This document shows positions 7,294 to 16,538 of a stretch of DNA of 44,583 nt, in pieces. The translations under genes and the position numbers were made by a program. Position 1 is the stretch's first letter, and every line of letters begins with the position of its first letter. The stretch comes from Rhodovulum imhoffii (lineage in GTDB: Bacteria > Pseudomonadota > Alphaproteobacteria > Rhodobacterales > Rhodobacteraceae), in the NCBI RefSeq assembly GCF_003046545.1, contig NZ_QAAA01000020.1, forward strand, positions 1 to 44,583. The letters are read 5' to 3'. The notes beneath the pieces are model-generated. The model was not told the origin of the DNA, did no database searches, and was given only the letters and a program-made list of their open reading frames with translations.

Positions 7294-7572
7294 ATGCCAC
7301 TGCCTCTTGCCCCGTTTGCAGGTGCGGCTCTGCGCTATGGCGCAGTTGCGCTGGCGGTTTACGCGCTGCGCAGCCGAATGTCTCCGGCTCCGCGCGACCA
7401 GCGTGTTGAAGATGCGCTCGACGATCTGGATGAGGGTGTCGGCCTGCGGCGCGATCCCGGTCAGGTCAGCGGTGGCGCCCGGCTGCGACGGACCATCCGC
7501 CTTGGCCCCGACGGGCCGGGGGTGGAGGTCGACGCCACGGCGTTCGGGCGGGTTCGGCTGCGCCGGGTCTGA
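7294..7572 (+). CDS. Small hypothetical protein (92 aa)
   Basis: The start at 7294 has AGGAAGGAAG just upstream. The protein has a hydrophobic alanine-rich N-terminus (PLAPFAGAALRYGAVALAVYAL) that could be a single membrane anchor, then an acidic stretch (VEDALDDLDEG) and a basic arginine-rich C-terminus. No family was recognised. It lies 52 bases after mtaB in the same direction and could be the last gene of that transcript. The coding frame is convincing from its good ribosome site and GC-rich third positions. Confidence 0.7.
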   Translation: MPLPLAPFAGAALRYGAVALAVYALRSRMSPAPRDQRVEDALDDLDEGVGLRRDPGQVSGGARLRRTIRLGPDGPGVEVDATAFGRVRLRRV

Positions 7573-7913
7573 TCCGGGTCGCCGGCTGTGCCCCTTTTGC
7601 GGTGGGTGTTGCAGCATGGCAAGAATGGCAAATTCCCTGCAAAAGCGGTGCGAATGTATCTGGAACAATAGGTAAATGCTGCGCTAGAAGGTCCCAATAA
7701 CGCTTGAGCCTTGAAATTGCGCTGGCCGGTACAGGGTGTCACGGGTATATGACTTCCGACATCTTGTCGTGCGTGCCCCGCAGGCCGTTCCTGCGCGGGT
7801 ATGTCCGCTGGACGCAATCGTTTGTCGGGGCTAGGTAACCGGAGGAAAAGGCCGGGGAGTTCTTGGCCAGTTTTCGAATCGACCGCATCGCGGTCATGGA
7901 AAGGAGAATTCTC
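7573..7913 (+). promoter_or_regulatory. Upstream region of petABC (no gene seen)
   Basis: About 340 bases without a supported gene. The petABC promoter must lie here unless petABC reads through from upstream. There is a -10-like GTATAT near 7745, but no convincing -35 partner, no FNR box and no terminator. The ribosome site AAGGAGA is at 7900-7906. Confidence 0.4.
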
Positions 7914-8471
7914 GTGTCACACGCAGAAGATCACGACGGCTCCCGCCGCGATTTCCTTTACTACGCCACGGCGGGTGCCGGTGCGGTCACGATTGGGGCA
8001 GCGGCCTGGCCCCTGATCGATCAGATGAACCCGTCGGCGGACGTTCAGGCGCTCAGCTCGATCCGGGTGGACGTGTCCAGCGTGGTGGAAGGTCAGCAGC
8101 TTACGATCAAATGGCTGGGCAAGCCGGTTTTCATCCGCCTGCGGACCGAAGCCGATATCGACCTGGCCCGCAGCGTGGATCTCGACGATCTCGTCGACAC
8201 CGACTCGCGCAACCCCAACAAGCCCGGTCCCGCCACCGATGAGAACCGCACGCTCGATGATGAAGGCAAGTGGCTTGTGATGATTGGTGTCTGCACCCAC
8301 CTGGGCTGCGTGCCGATCGGAAACGGCGCAGGCGATTACGGCGGCTGGTTCTGTCCCTGCCACGGATCGCACTACGATGCGGCCGGGCGGATTCGCAAAG
8401 GCCCCGCGCCGGAGAACCTGTATATCCCGGTCGCCTCTTTCGTTGACGAAACGACGATCAAACTCGGTTAA
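7914..8471 (+). CDS. petA: Ubiquinol-cytochrome c reductase Rieske iron-sulfur subunit
   Basis: 185 residues. It carries the 2Fe-2S cluster of the bc1 complex and moves electrons from ubiquinol to cytochrome c1. The twin-arginine motif [12 protein letters not shown] and hydrophobic N-terminal anchor are typical. The cluster boxes CTHLGC and CPCHGSHY give the Cys/His ligands and the disulfide pair. GTG 7914 was chosen because AAGGAGA is correctly spaced before it and the protein then begins (V)[13 protein letters not shown], as in Rhodobacter homologues. An in-frame ATG at 7896 overlaps the approach to that ribosome site. First gene of petABC. Confidence 0.97.
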   Translation: MSHAEDHDGSRRDFLYYATAGAGAVTIGAAAWPLIDQMNPSADVQALSSIRVDVSSVVEGQQLTIKWLGKPVFIRLRTEADIDLARSVDLDDLVDTDSRNPNKPGPATDENRTLDDEGKWLVMIGVCTHLGCVPIGNGAGDYGGWFCPCHGSHYDAAGRIRKGPAPENLYIPVASFVDETTIKLG

Positions 8472-8482
8472 GGGAGACGCCG

Positions 8483-9826
8483 ATGTCCGGTATTCCTCAC
8501 GATCATTACGAGCCGAAAACCGGCTTGGAGAAATGGCTGCACCGGCGCCTGCCTGTTGTCAGCCTTATCTATGACACGCTCATGATCCCCACCCCCAAGA
8601 ACCTGAACTGGATGTGGATCTGGGGCGTGATCCTGTTTTTCGCGCTGGTGCTCCAGCTTGTAACCGGAATCATCCTGGCGATGCACTATGTTCCGCATGT
8701 CGACATGGCCTTCGCCTCGGTCGAGCATATCATGCGCAACGTCAATGCCGGTCACATGATGCGGTATCTGCACTCCAACGGCGCGTCGCTGTTCTTCATC
8801 GCCGTTTATCTGCACATCTTCCGCGGGCTCTACTACGGGTCTTACAAGTCCCCGCGCGAGGTGACCTGGATCATCGGCATGCTGATCTATCTGGCCATGA
8901 TGGCCACCGCATTCATGGGCTACGTGCTGCCATGGGGGCAGATGTCCTTCTGGGGCGCCACGGTGATCACCGGCCTGTTCGGCGCGATCCCGTGGATCGG
9001 CGAACCGATCCAGACCTGGCTGCTGGGCGGGCCCGCGGTGGGCAACGCAACGCTGAACCGCTTCTTCTCGCTGCACTACCTGCTGCCCTTCGTGATCCTG
9101 GGCCTTTCCATCGTGCATGTCTGGGCCTTCCACGCGACCGGCAACAACAACCCGGCCGGGGTCGAGGTGCGCCGCGAGTCCAAGGAAGTCGCCAAAAAGG
9201 ATGCCGTGTCGTTCTGGCCCTACTTCGTTATCAAGGACCTGTTCGCGCTGGGCGTCATCCTGATCGTGTTCTTCGCGGTCGTGGGCTTCATGCCCAATTA
9301 CCTTGGCCATCCGGACAACTACGTCCCCGCCGACCCGTTGGTGACCCCGGCCCATATCGTGCCCGAATGGTACTTTTTGCCGTTCTACGCCATCCTGCGC
9401 GCCTTCACCGCCGATGTTTGGGTTGTGATGCTGGCTGACTGGCTGACCTTCGGGATCGTCGATGCCAAGTTCTTTGGCGTGATCGCGATGTTCGGGTCAA
9501 TTCTGGTCATGGTATTCCTGCCCTGGCTGGATACGTCTTCGGTTCGGTCGGGCCGTTATCGCCCGATGTTCAAATGGGCGTTCTGGCTTTTTGCTCTGAA
9601 TTTCGTGGTCCTGACCTGGGCGGGCGCGATGCCGGCTGAAGGGGTATACACGGTTATCGCCCTGATCGGGTCGACCTACTGGTTCGCCTACTTCCTGATC
9701 ATCCTGCCGGTTCTGGGTGTGATCGAGAAGCCGTTGCCGCTGCCGGCCACGATCGAGGAAGACTTCAACGCTCACTATGGTGACGCCGGCGCGGGTTCCG
9801 CCGTCAAGGCAACCCCGGCAGAGTGA
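8483..9826 (+). CDS. petB: Cytochrome b of the bc1 complex
   Basis: 447 residues, an integral membrane protein with eight predicted helices. It binds the two b haems and forms the Qo and Qi sites. Visible marks are the haem-binding histidines in transmembrane helices ([35 protein letters not shown]), the helix [19 protein letters not shown] and the conserved PEWY loop of the Qo site. The length agrees with alphaproteobacterial cytochrome b. AGGGAG precedes the ATG, and the gene lies 11 bases after petA. Confidence 0.98.
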   Translation: MSGIPHDHYEPKTGLEKWLHRRLPVVSLIYDTLMIPTPKNLNWMWIWGVILFFALVLQLVTGIILAMHYVPHVDMAFASVEHIMRNVNAGHMMRYLHSNGASLFFIAVYLHIFRGLYYGSYKSPREVTWIIGMLIYLAMMATAFMGYVLPWGQMSFWGATVITGLFGAIPWIGEPIQTWLLGGPAVGNATLNRFFSLHYLLPFVILGLSIVHVWAFHATGNNNPAGVEVRRESKEVAKKDAVSFWPYFVIKDLFALGVILIVFFAVVGFMPNYLGHPDNYVPADPLVTPAHIVPEWYFLPFYAILRAFTADVWVVMLADWLTFGIVDAKFFGVIAMFGSILVMVFLPWLDTSSVRSGRYRPMFKWAFWLFALNFVVLTWAGAMPAEGVYTVIALIGSTYWFAYFLIILPVLGVIEKPLPLPATIEEDFNAHYGDAGAGSAVKATPAE

Positions 9827-9839
9827 AGGGATCGAAGAG

Positions 9840-10628
9840 ATGCTGAAGAAACTTACGATTTCCGCAATTGCCGCCCTGTCCCTCGGGACGGGGGGCGCCC
9901 TGGCCGCCGAAGGCGGCGGGCATGTGACCAATTTCCAGTTTCCCTTCGAGGGTCCGTTCGGCAAATACGATCAGGCTCAGCTTCAGCGCGGCTTGCAGGT
10001 GTTTACCGAGCTTTGCTCGGCCTGCCATGGGATCCCGCGGGTCCCCTTCCGGTCGCTGGCCGATCCCGGTGGGCCGTCGCTGAGCGAAGAGGCGATGATT
10101 CAGTACACTGAACAGTGGGAGATCTTCGACCCGGAACTGGAAGACTGGCGGACCGCCAAGCCGACCGACCACTTCCCCGAAGGCACGGACGCACAGGCAC
10201 CGGACCTCAGCCTTATGGCCAAGGCGCGGGCGGGCTTCCATGGTCCGGGGGGGACCGGTCTCAACCAGCTTCTGAATGGCATGGGGGGGCCGGAATACAT
10301 CGCCAGCTACCTGCTCGCCTTTACGGATGAGTGGAAGGAAGAGGCCGGGTCCGTCTACTATGAGAACCCCGTCTTCTCGACAGGCTGGAGCGCGATGGCC
10401 CCAGTCCTTTACGGGGAAGACGTCGAATATGCCGATGGCGCCCCGAATGACCGGGTTTCCATCGCCAAGGACGTGTCCGCTTTCCTGATGTGGACGGCTG
10501 AACCGAAAATGATGGCCCGGAAACAGGCCGGCTTCATCTCGGTGATCTTCCTGACGGTTTTGACGGTGCTTTTGTACCTGACGAACAAGCGTCTCTGGGC
10601 CCCGATCAAAGGCCGCAAGAAAAGCTGA
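9840..10628 (+). CDS. petC: Cytochrome c1 of the bc1 complex
   Basis: 262 residues. It has an N-terminal signal peptide (MLKKLTISAIAALSLGTGGALAA), a single c-type haem site CSACH near residue 58, and a C-terminal membrane anchor (FISVIFLTVLTVLLYL) followed by a basic tail. It hands electrons from the Rieske protein to soluble or membrane cytochrome c, which feeds the cbb3 oxidase also encoded in this window. The start is the ATG at 9840; the longer in-frame extension overlaps petB. It begins 13 bases after petB and is followed by a strong hairpin. Confidence 0.97.
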   Translation: MLKKLTISAIAALSLGTGGALAAEGGGHVTNFQFPFEGPFGKYDQAQLQRGLQVFTELCSACHGIPRVPFRSLADPGGPSLSEEAMIQYTEQWEIFDPELEDWRTAKPTDHFPEGTDAQAPDLSLMAKARAGFHGPGGTGLNQLLNGMGGPEYIASYLLAFTDEWKEEAGSVYYENPVFSTGWSAMAPVLYGEDVEYADGAPNDRVSIAKDVSAFLMWTAEPKMMARKQAGFISVIFLTVLTVLLYLTNKRLWAPIKGRKKS

Positions 10629-10649
10629 GGGGATTCCCCGAATCAGGCA

Positions 10650-10676
10650 CGCGCCCCCGATCCGGGGGCGCGTTTG
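10650..10676 (+). terminator. Terminator between petC and thiQ
   Basis: A 10-bp stem (CGCGCCCCCG at 10650-10659 with 10663-10672, loop ATC) is followed by TTT. It lies 21 bases after petC and 5 bases from the thiQ stop codon on the opposite strand, so it can serve both converging operons. Confidence 0.8.
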
Positions 10677-11369
10677 CTATCCAAGATAGCGGCGAAGTGC
10701 CGGGGGCGGGTTTCGCAAAAGCTGTATCGTTCCGTGTGGGGGCTGAACCAGCCCTTCGGCCACAAGACATGTGAGCGGCGCAATGGCGCGGGCATCTTCC
10801 GGGTCGTGGGTGACCATCAGAACCGTTGCTCCGGTTTCAGTTGCCAGATCCGCCACCAGCGCCAGCATGTCGGCTTTCAGCGCCGGCCCCAGTGCCGCGA
10901 AAGGTTCGTCCAGCAGCATCAGGGGTCGTCCGCGCAACAACATCCGTGCAAGGGCGGCGCGGCTGCGCTGTCCACCTGACAGGGTGGCGGGCTTGCGGCG
11001 TTCCATTCCGGCCAGCCCAACGCGCGCCAGTGAGTCCATCACGCTCTGGTGGTGTTCCGGTCCGAGGCGCAGATCGGAGCGCAGCCCCAGCCCGGCATTC
11101 TGGGCCACGGTAAGATGAGGAAACAGGTTGTTGTCCTGAAACAGGACCGAGACAGGACGCGCCCCCGGAGACAGGCCGTTCAGATCCGTTTCATTCCACA
11201 GGATACGCCCGGAGGCCGCAGGCACGAACCCGGCGATAACATCCAGCAACGTGGATTTTCCCGCTCCCGATGGCCCAAGGATCGCCACGGTCTGTCCGGT
11301 GGGCACACTGAAATCTGCGGCAAGTCGGAACCCATCAAGGACGATCTCAAGCGTTTCAAGCCTCAGCAT
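10677..11369 (-). CDS. thiQ: Thiamine ABC transporter ATP-binding protein
   Basis: 230 residues. The ABC ATPase that powers thiamine/TPP import with ThiB and ThiP. Walker A GPSGAGKST, signature LSGGQRSR, Walker B LMLLDEPFAAL and the switch His in MVTHDPEDA are intact. ATG 11369 was chosen: it gives the usual N-terminus MLRLETLEI and overlaps the end of thiP by 14 bases. The longer frame upstream is thiP in another frame. Last gene of thiBPQ; identity rests on the operon and on the TPP riboswitch ahead of thiB. Confidence 0.93.
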   Translation of the reverse strand: MLRLETLEIVLDGFRLAADFSVPTGQTVAILGPSGAGKSTLLDVIAGFVPAASGRILWNETDLNGLSPGARPVSVLFQDNNLFPHLTVAQNAGLGLRSDLRLGPEHHQSVMDSLARVGLAGMERRKPATLSGGQRSRAALARMLLRGRPLMLLDEPFAALGPALKADMLALVADLATETGATVLMVTHDPEDARAIAPLTCLVAEGLVQPPHGTIQLLRNPPPALRRYLG

Positions 11370-12915
11370 AGGCACGCCCCCCTCTGTCAAAAATCCAGAA
11401 CACCCCAAGGCTGAGACACAGAAGCAACAGCGCCGCGCCCGCCGCGGCCTCCATCCTGTATGCGGCCATCAGGCGGTAGAGTTGCAGGGGTAAGGTTGCC
11501 TGGGAAGAGTCCGCGAACAAGGCGATTACGCCCAGATCCCCCATTGAAAGTGCGGCCGACAGCCCCAGTGAAAACCCCAGGGGCCGTCTGAGCCGTGGCA
11601 AAAGCACCAGCCGCAGGCGTATACCGCCGCTCATACCCAGACTGTCGGCCAGTTTGCCATACCCGGCTTCGATTTCCGCCACGGCCGTGGCAAGGGCGCG
11701 CAGAGCGAAGGGCAGCGCCATGGCCGCATTGACCAGGGCCGTCACCGGCAGCGCCAGGGCGACCGGGTCGGCGACCGGGAACAGCAAGATGAACAACCCC
11801 GTGCCCATCACCAGCGGTGAGGCCGCGATGGAGACCGTGCCCGCCGCCTGGACCGCCCCGCCCAGGCGGGGACCCAACCGGCATGCTGCCATTGCCATCG
11901 GCAGGGCCAGCCCCACGGTCAGGGCGGCGGACCCGAGCGCCGTGACGAGCGACCGGCCGGCGGCGGCATATATACTGGCGGGCAGATCGGTCAGCCCAGC
12001 AAGTCCCTGCGCCACGATCATCCCCAGCGGCACCAGCAGGAACAGTGTTGCTCCCCCCAGCCAGAAACCGTCGGCCAGCCGGGCGTGCCGGGTTGCGCTG
12101 TCCCAGCGGGCAACGGCCCGGTCCAGCCCGGCCCCCATCCCCGCGGGGGACGATACCGCAAATGCCAGCCCCGCCGCAGCCCCGCACAATGCGAATTGGA
12201 CCAGCGCCAGCTTGGCCGCGCGGGCAAGGTCGAATTCAAGCCGGAAGGCCTGGTAGATTGCGAGTTCGACAGTTGCCGCTTTTGGCCCGCCGCCGAGTGT
12301 CAGGACGACGGCAAAGCTCGTCATGCAGATCAGCAGGATTACGGCAAAAATGCCCGGCAGAACCGTCCGCAGCATCGGGGCCTCCAGCACCCGGCGCGTA
12401 TCGGCGGGGGTAAATCCCAGCGCCGCGGCCAGGCGGAACCGCTCTGCCGGGATGGAAAGCCAGCCCTGTAACACCAGGCGTGTCGCCAGCGGCAGGTTCA
12501 AGAAGACATGCGCCAGCACCACGCCGGGCAGGCCGTAGATGTCCAGCGGATCCAGCCCGGCCCAAGTCAGCCCCTCCGAGATCAGTCCGCTGCGTCCGAA
12601 TACGGCCAAAAGCCCCAGTACCGCCACGATGACCGGCAGGAGAAAGGGGGCGCCCAGCAGGGTGATCAGAAGCCCCCGGCCCCAAAAATTCCGCCGTGCC
12701 AGGGCCCGCGCCACGGGGATCGCCAGAATACAGGACAGCGTCGCCGACAGGACGGCCTGCAAGACGGTAAAGCGGATGGCGGCCCAATCCGCCGGGGCAA
12801 GCGCACCGAACCCTTCGGCTCGCCAGGCCACCGCGCCCAGCGTTCCGAAAGCCAGCGCCAGAATCAGCGCCGCCGCGGCGAGCCCCGCCGCTACCGGCTG
12901 AGCGCGGTGCGCCAT
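11356..12915 (-). CDS. thiP: Thiamine ABC transporter permease
   Basis: 519 residues, two fused permease halves with about twelve hydrophobic helices, matching the usual ThiP length. Each half carries an EAA-like coupling loop (for example around FRLAAALGFTPADTRRVLEAP and YGKLADSLGMSGGIRLRLVLLP). It forms the inner-membrane channel for thiamine. The ATG at 12915 lies inside the end of thiB (25-base overlap), and its end overlaps thiQ, so the three genes are tightly coupled. Similar duplicated permeases serve iron and sulfate; the riboswitch points to thiamine. Confidence 0.92.
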   Translation of the reverse strand: MAHRAQPVAAGLAAAALILALAFGTLGAVAWRAEGFGALAPADWAAIRFTVLQAVLSATLSCILAIPVARALARRNFWGRGLLITLLGAPFLLPVIVAVLGLLAVFGRSGLISEGLTWAGLDPLDIYGLPGVVLAHVFLNLPLATRLVLQGWLSIPAERFRLAAALGFTPADTRRVLEAPMLRTVLPGIFAVILLICMTSFAVVLTLGGGPKAATVELAIYQAFRLEFDLARAAKLALVQFALCGAAAGLAFAVSSPAGMGAGLDRAVARWDSATRHARLADGFWLGGATLFLLVPLGMIVAQGLAGLTDLPASIYAAAGRSLVTALGSAALTVGLALPMAMAACRLGPRLGGAVQAAGTVSIAASPLVMGTGLFILLFPVADPVALALPVTALVNAAMALPFALRALATAVAEIEAGYGKLADSLGMSGGIRLRLVLLPRLRRPLGFSLGLSAALSMGDLGVIALFADSSQATLPLQLYRLMAAYRMEAAAGAALLLLCLSLGVFWIFDRGGRAYAEA

Positions 12916-13880
12916 TCCTCCAGCGCCGCGTCGCGCAGACGGGCGGCGTCCTCTGCGGGCAGTGTCAGCGGGGCAGGGGAAATGAGGGTCCCGAACCCCT
13001 CGGGCAGACCGGCGGCGGGGAGGCGCGCCGGGTACATCCAGTTGGTGGTGGGAATTACCGATTGGAACGCCTCTTCCAGCACAAAACGCAGGAAGGCGTC
13101 GGCCAGCTCGGGCTGATCGGTGGTGGCGGTCTTCGCGGCGACCTCGATCTGCATGTAGTGACCTTCTTCGAATTCTGCGGCGGCCTTGGTATCGTCGTCC
13201 TCGGCGATCAGGTGATAGGCGGGCGATGTGGTATAGGACAGCACCATGTCGGCCTCCCCGTTCAGGAACATGCCGTAGGCTTCCGACCAGCCCTTGGTGA
13301 CCGTCAGCACATGGGGGGCAAGGCCGGCCCAGATTTCAGGAGCCTCGGTGCCATAGGCCGCCTTGACCCACATCAGCAGCCCCAGGCCGGGGGTGGAGGA
13401 GCGTGGGTCCTGGATCACGATTTTCAGGTCGTCGGGCGCGGCGGCAAGGGCGCGGAAGCTGGTGGGCGGCGTTTCAAGCCGCGTCCGGTCATAGACAAAG
13501 GCGAAATACCCCCAGTCATAGGGCAGGAACGTATCGTCCTTCCACGCCACGGGCAGGTCCAGCGCGATGTCGCCTTGCCCGTGCGCTGCGAAAAGTCCGC
13601 TGTCCCGCGCGGCTGCGGTCAGGTTGGTGTCCAGCCCCAAAACCACGTCGGCACGGGTGCGCGCACCTTCAAGCTTCAGACGGGCCAAAAGCGCCGCGCC
13701 ATCGCCACCGGAGACGAATTGCAGGTCGCAGCCGCAGGTTTCCTCGAACGCGGCTTCGACCTTCGGGCCGGGGCCCCATTCGGAAATGAAGCTGTCATAG
13801 GTGTAAACGGTCAGAACGGGTGTTTCCGCCACGGCCATCGCGGCGCCCAGAACCCCCGCTGCGAAGATGGGTGTTTTCAT
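12891..13880 (-). CDS. thiB: Thiamine ABC transporter substrate-binding protein
   Basis: 329 residues. A periplasmic binding protein with signal peptide (MKTPIFAAGVLGAAMAVAE) followed by TPVLTVYTYDSFISEWGPGP, which is the characteristic ThiB/TbpA start. Later segments (YDWGYFAFVYDR, DPRSSTPGLGLLMW, GEADMVLSYTTSPAYH) fit the family. The second ATG (13880) is preferred because GGAGG stands six bases before it; the first ATG at 13886 overlaps that site. Expression is governed by the TPP riboswitch just upstream, whose platform can cover this Shine-Dalgarno sequence. Confidence 0.93.
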   Translation of the reverse strand: MKTPIFAAGVLGAAMAVAETPVLTVYTYDSFISEWGPGPKVEAAFEETCGCDLQFVSGGDGAALLARLKLEGARTRADVVLGLDTNLTAAARDSGLFAAHGQGDIALDLPVAWKDDTFLPYDWGYFAFVYDRTRLETPPTSFRALAAAPDDLKIVIQDPRSSTPGLGLLMWVKAAYGTEAPEIWAGLAPHVLTVTKGWSEAYGMFLNGEADMVLSYTTSPAYHLIAEDDDTKAAAEFEEGHYMQIEVAAKTATTDQPELADAFLRFVLEEAFQSVIPTTNWMYPARLPAAGLPEGFGTLISPAPLTLPAEDAARLRDAALEEWRTALSR

Positions 13881-13917
13881 GGTCATCCTCCATCAGGCGG
13901 GGAAGGTGGAGGCTTTC

Positions 13918-14006
13918 CATGCACCTTCCCTCCGCCGGTTTTAACCGGGTCAGGTTCAACGGGTTCGCGTTCGCGTCTCAGCCCGGCGGGCACCCCGAGG
14001 TGGCGC
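13918..14006 (-). promoter_or_regulatory. TPP riboswitch upstream of thiBPQ
   Basis: On the minus strand the conserved thi-box elements appear in order: CGGGGTGCC, GGGCTGAGA, ACCCGTTGAACCTGACCCGG, GTTAAAACCGGCGGAGGGAAG. These form the pyrimidine- and pyrophosphate-sensing arms of the TPP aptamer. Downstream, GGGAAGGTG (13922-13930) can pair with CACCTTCCC (13900-13908), while CCTCCA (13907-13912) can pair with TGGAGG (13887-13892) at the Shine-Dalgarno site. The two pairings exclude each other, implying translational control. High TPP should stabilise the aptamer and close the ribosome site. Confidence 0.95.
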
Positions 14007-14094
14007 GACCCTAGCCCGCCCGGGGGCCTGCGGCAAGCGAAACCCCTTGAGAGGTGCGCCCCCGCCCGGTATTTCCAAGGCAAAGGAGATTTTC

Positions 14095-15195
14095 ATGAGC
14101 CTGAACAGTTTCGGCCACCTGTTTCGCGTGACCACCTGGGGCGAAAGCCATGGGCCCGCTCTGGGGGCGACGCTGGATGGTTGTCCGCCCGGCGTTCCGG
14201 TCGAGGCGGCGGCGCTTCAGCACTGGCTTGACCGGCGCAAACCCGGCCAGAGCCGCTTTGTCACTCAAAGAAAGGAACCCGATGCGGTGGAGATCCTCTC
14301 CGGCGTATTCGATGGACAAAGCACCGGTACGCCGATTCAACTCATGATCCGCAACACGGATCAGCGATCCAAGGATTACGGCGATATTGTGGAAAAGTTT
14401 CGCCCTGGCCATGCGGACATCACCTATTGGCAAAAATACGGAATCCGGGATTATCGCGGGGGCGGGCGATCCTCGGCGCGGGAAACGGCGGCGCGTGTGG
14501 CTGCGGGCGGCGTGGCGCGGGCAGCGCTGGGCGTGCTGACGCCGGAGGTGGAGATCATCGGTTACATGGTGCAGGTCGGCCCGCACGGAATTGCCCGCGC
14601 CCGCTTCGACCGGGACGAAATCGGGCGCAACCCGTTCTGGTCCCCCGATGCGCAGGCCGCCGAAACTTGGGGGGATTATCTGGACGGGTTGCGCAAGGCG
14701 GGCGATTCCGTCGGGGCCGTCGTCGAGGTAACGGCGCGCAACGTGCCCGCCGGGCTGGGCGCACCGGTTTACGGCAAGCTGGATACCGACCTTGCCGCCG
14801 CGATGATGAGCATCAACGCCGTCAAGGCCGTCGAGATCGGTGAGGGCATGGCCGCGGCCACCCTGACGGGCAGCCAGAATGCCGATGAGATATTCATGGG
14901 GCCGCAGGGGCCTGTTTACGCATCCAACCATGCAGGGGGCATTCTGGGGGGTATTTCCACCGGACAGGACATCGTCGTGCGGTTCGCGGTGAAGCCGACC
15001 TCTTCGATCCTTACGCCAAGGCAGACCATTACCAGGTCGGGCGAAGAGGTGCAGATCATCACCAGGGGCCGCCATGACCCCTGCGTGGGGATTCGCGCCG
15101 TTCCCGTGGCGGAGGCGATGATGGCCTGCGTGTTGCTGGACCATGTTTTGCTGCATCGCGGCCAGGTGGGAGGCAACCGGGGCCGGATCGGCTAG
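14095..15195 (+). CDS. aroC: Chorismate synthase
   Basis: 366 residues. The last shikimate-pathway step, EPSP to chorismate, using reduced FMN. The signatures [18 protein letters not shown] near the N-terminus, [32 protein letters not shown] and the C-terminal [16 protein letters not shown] segment are present. The ATG at 14095 has AAGGAG upstream and gives the standard start [20 protein letters not shown]. Its last 4 bases overlap the tail of the converging transporter gene, with no terminator hairpin between them. Confidence 0.98.
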   Translation: MSLNSFGHLFRVTTWGESHGPALGATLDGCPPGVPVEAAALQHWLDRRKPGQSRFVTQRKEPDAVEILSGVFDGQSTGTPIQLMIRNTDQRSKDYGDIVEKFRPGHADITYWQKYGIRDYRGGGRSSARETAARVAAGGVARAALGVLTPEVEIIGYMVQVGPHGIARARFDRDEIGRNPFWSPDAQAAETWGDYLDGLRKAGDSVGAVVEVTARNVPAGLGAPVYGKLDTDLAAAMMSINAVKAVEIGEGMAAATLTGSQNADEIFMGPQGPVYASNHAGGILGGISTGQDIVVRFAVKPTSSILTPRQTITRSGEEVQIITRGRHDPCVGIRAVPVAEAMMACVLLDHVLLHRGQVGGNRGRIG

Positions 15196-16055
15196 GCCCG
15201 TTTCGAAAGCTGCACCGCCAGAATGCCGGCCATGATGATGGCGACCCCGATCATGTCCACCGGGCCGAATGTTTCCCCCAGCAGGAGTGCGGCGATGCCG
15301 ACCCCGAAAAACGGGCTGAGAAAGTGGAACGTTGCCGCCCGCACCGCGCCTACCTGGCGAACCAGCAGGAACCAGATCAGTGTGGCGATGAGGCCGGGGA
15401 ACAGGATTGTGTAGGCAAAGGCCAGCCCCAGCGGCCATGATGGCGTGACCTGCCAGATCTCGCCGCGTGTCAGCGATGCCACCGCCAGCGCCCCCGCGCC
15501 GATCAGCATCTGCAGCCCCACGATCATCAGGATGTTCCCCCCTGCGGACGCCCCCCTTACCACCAGCGTCGCCACCGCCAGTGCGATGGTGGCGATAAGA
15601 CACAGGCCCAACCCATAGAGATCCACTCCGCCCGAAATGCGGCTGCCCATGATCAGCGCCACCCCGGCGAAGCCGACGGCCAGCCCGGCCATTCCCAGCG
15701 GACGCATCCGTTCGCCCATGATCCGGCCGAAAAGCGCCACCAGCAAGGGCATGGCCGAAGCGATGATGGCAGCCATCCCGGCCTCGATCGTTTGCATGGC
15801 GACGAAGTTCATCCCCAGGTAAAGGCCGTTTTGGCAAAACCCGAAGATGATCGTGGCGCGCCATTGCTCGGCTGTCAGCCGCCAGCTTTGCCCCAGGGCC
15901 AGAGCCAATGCGACCCCCAGCGTTCCGGAGATGAAAAACCGCAGTGCCAGAGCCCCCAATGGCGGGGCGTCGGCCACGATGATTCGTGCCGAGGTGAACG
16001 CCGATGCCCAAATAAAGGCAAAGGTTACCCCCATCGCCAGTGCGCGAATATCCAT
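15192..16055 (-). CDS. EamA/DMT-family transporter
   Basis: 287 residues with about ten hydrophobic helices in two repeated EamA halves, typical of the drug/metabolite transporter superfamily in the inner membrane. The N-terminal half includes [18 protein letters not shown] and the C-terminal half [20 protein letters not shown] and [13 protein letters not shown]. The substrate cannot be predicted. The start chosen is ATG 16055, giving [12 protein letters not shown]; the longer frame is hydrophilic and unlikely. It converges on aroC with a 4-base overlap. Confidence 0.85.
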   Translation of the reverse strand: MDIRALAMGVTFAFIWASAFTSARIIVADAPPLGALALRFFISGTLGVALALALGQSWRLTAEQWRATIIFGFCQNGLYLGMNFVAMQTIEAGMAAIIASAMPLLVALFGRIMGERMRPLGMAGLAVGFAGVALIMGSRISGGVDLYGLGLCLIATIALAVATLVVRGASAGGNILMIVGLQMLIGAGALAVASLTRGEIWQVTPSWPLGLAFAYTILFPGLIATLIWFLLVRQVGAVRAATFHFLSPFFGVGIAALLLGETFGPVDMIGVAIIMAGILAVQLSKRA

Positions 16056-16127
16056 GCTTTCCTCCGGCCAGCGAAAAGGGCCGCCCAAGGCGACCCTAAT
16101 ACACTGCCGGAAAGGCACAAGTCGGAC

Positions 16128-16415
16128 TTAGCTGTTGACGCTGTCCTTGAGGGCCTTTGCGATGGTCATTTTCACGACCTTGTCGGCTTCCTTCTTGATC
16201 TGCTCGCCGGTCGCGGGATTGCGCACCATGCGTTCGGGCCGTTCGCGGCAGTAGATCTTGCCCACGCCGGGCAGCGTGACCGCGCCGCCTTGCGACACTT
16301 CGCGGGTGATGACACCAACGATCGCGTCCAGCGCGGCCCCGGCAGTTTTCTTGTCGGCGCCCATTTCGTCGGCAAGGGCCGCAACCAGCTGGGTCTTGGT
16401 CATCGGTTTCGCCAT
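16128..16415 (-). CDS. HU-family DNA-binding protein
   Basis: 95 residues. Histone-like protein that bends DNA and compacts the nucleoid. The family pattern is clear: MTKTQLVAALADEMGADKKTAGAALDAIV, then the beta arm with GVGKIYCRERPERMVRNPATGEQI carrying the intercalating-proline region, and a C-terminal basic helix. The start at 16415 has GAGGAGAG just upstream. The gene stands alone; the 120 bases upstream contain a possible promoter (TTGTGT, 17 bases, TTAGAC on the minus strand). Confidence 0.92.
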   Translation of the reverse strand: MAKPMTKTQLVAALADEMGADKKTAGAALDAIVGVITREVSQGGAVTLPGVGKIYCRERPERMVRNPATGEQIKKEADKVVKMTIAKALKDSVNS

Positions 16416-16538
16416 GTAACTCTCCTCGTTCCTGCCCATTGGGGCTTATCAGGCCAGTCTAACGGTATATTGGGGAAGGACACAACGATTTGTAGCGTCC
16501 GAACCCTTGTTTTACGTATCTTGAAGCGATTTTTCGCC

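Noticed and set aside
7573-7913. Promoter or FNR site for petABC
   Set aside because: I could not find a -35/-10 pair with credible spacing or a TTGAT-N4-ATCAA match, so only the gap itself is described.
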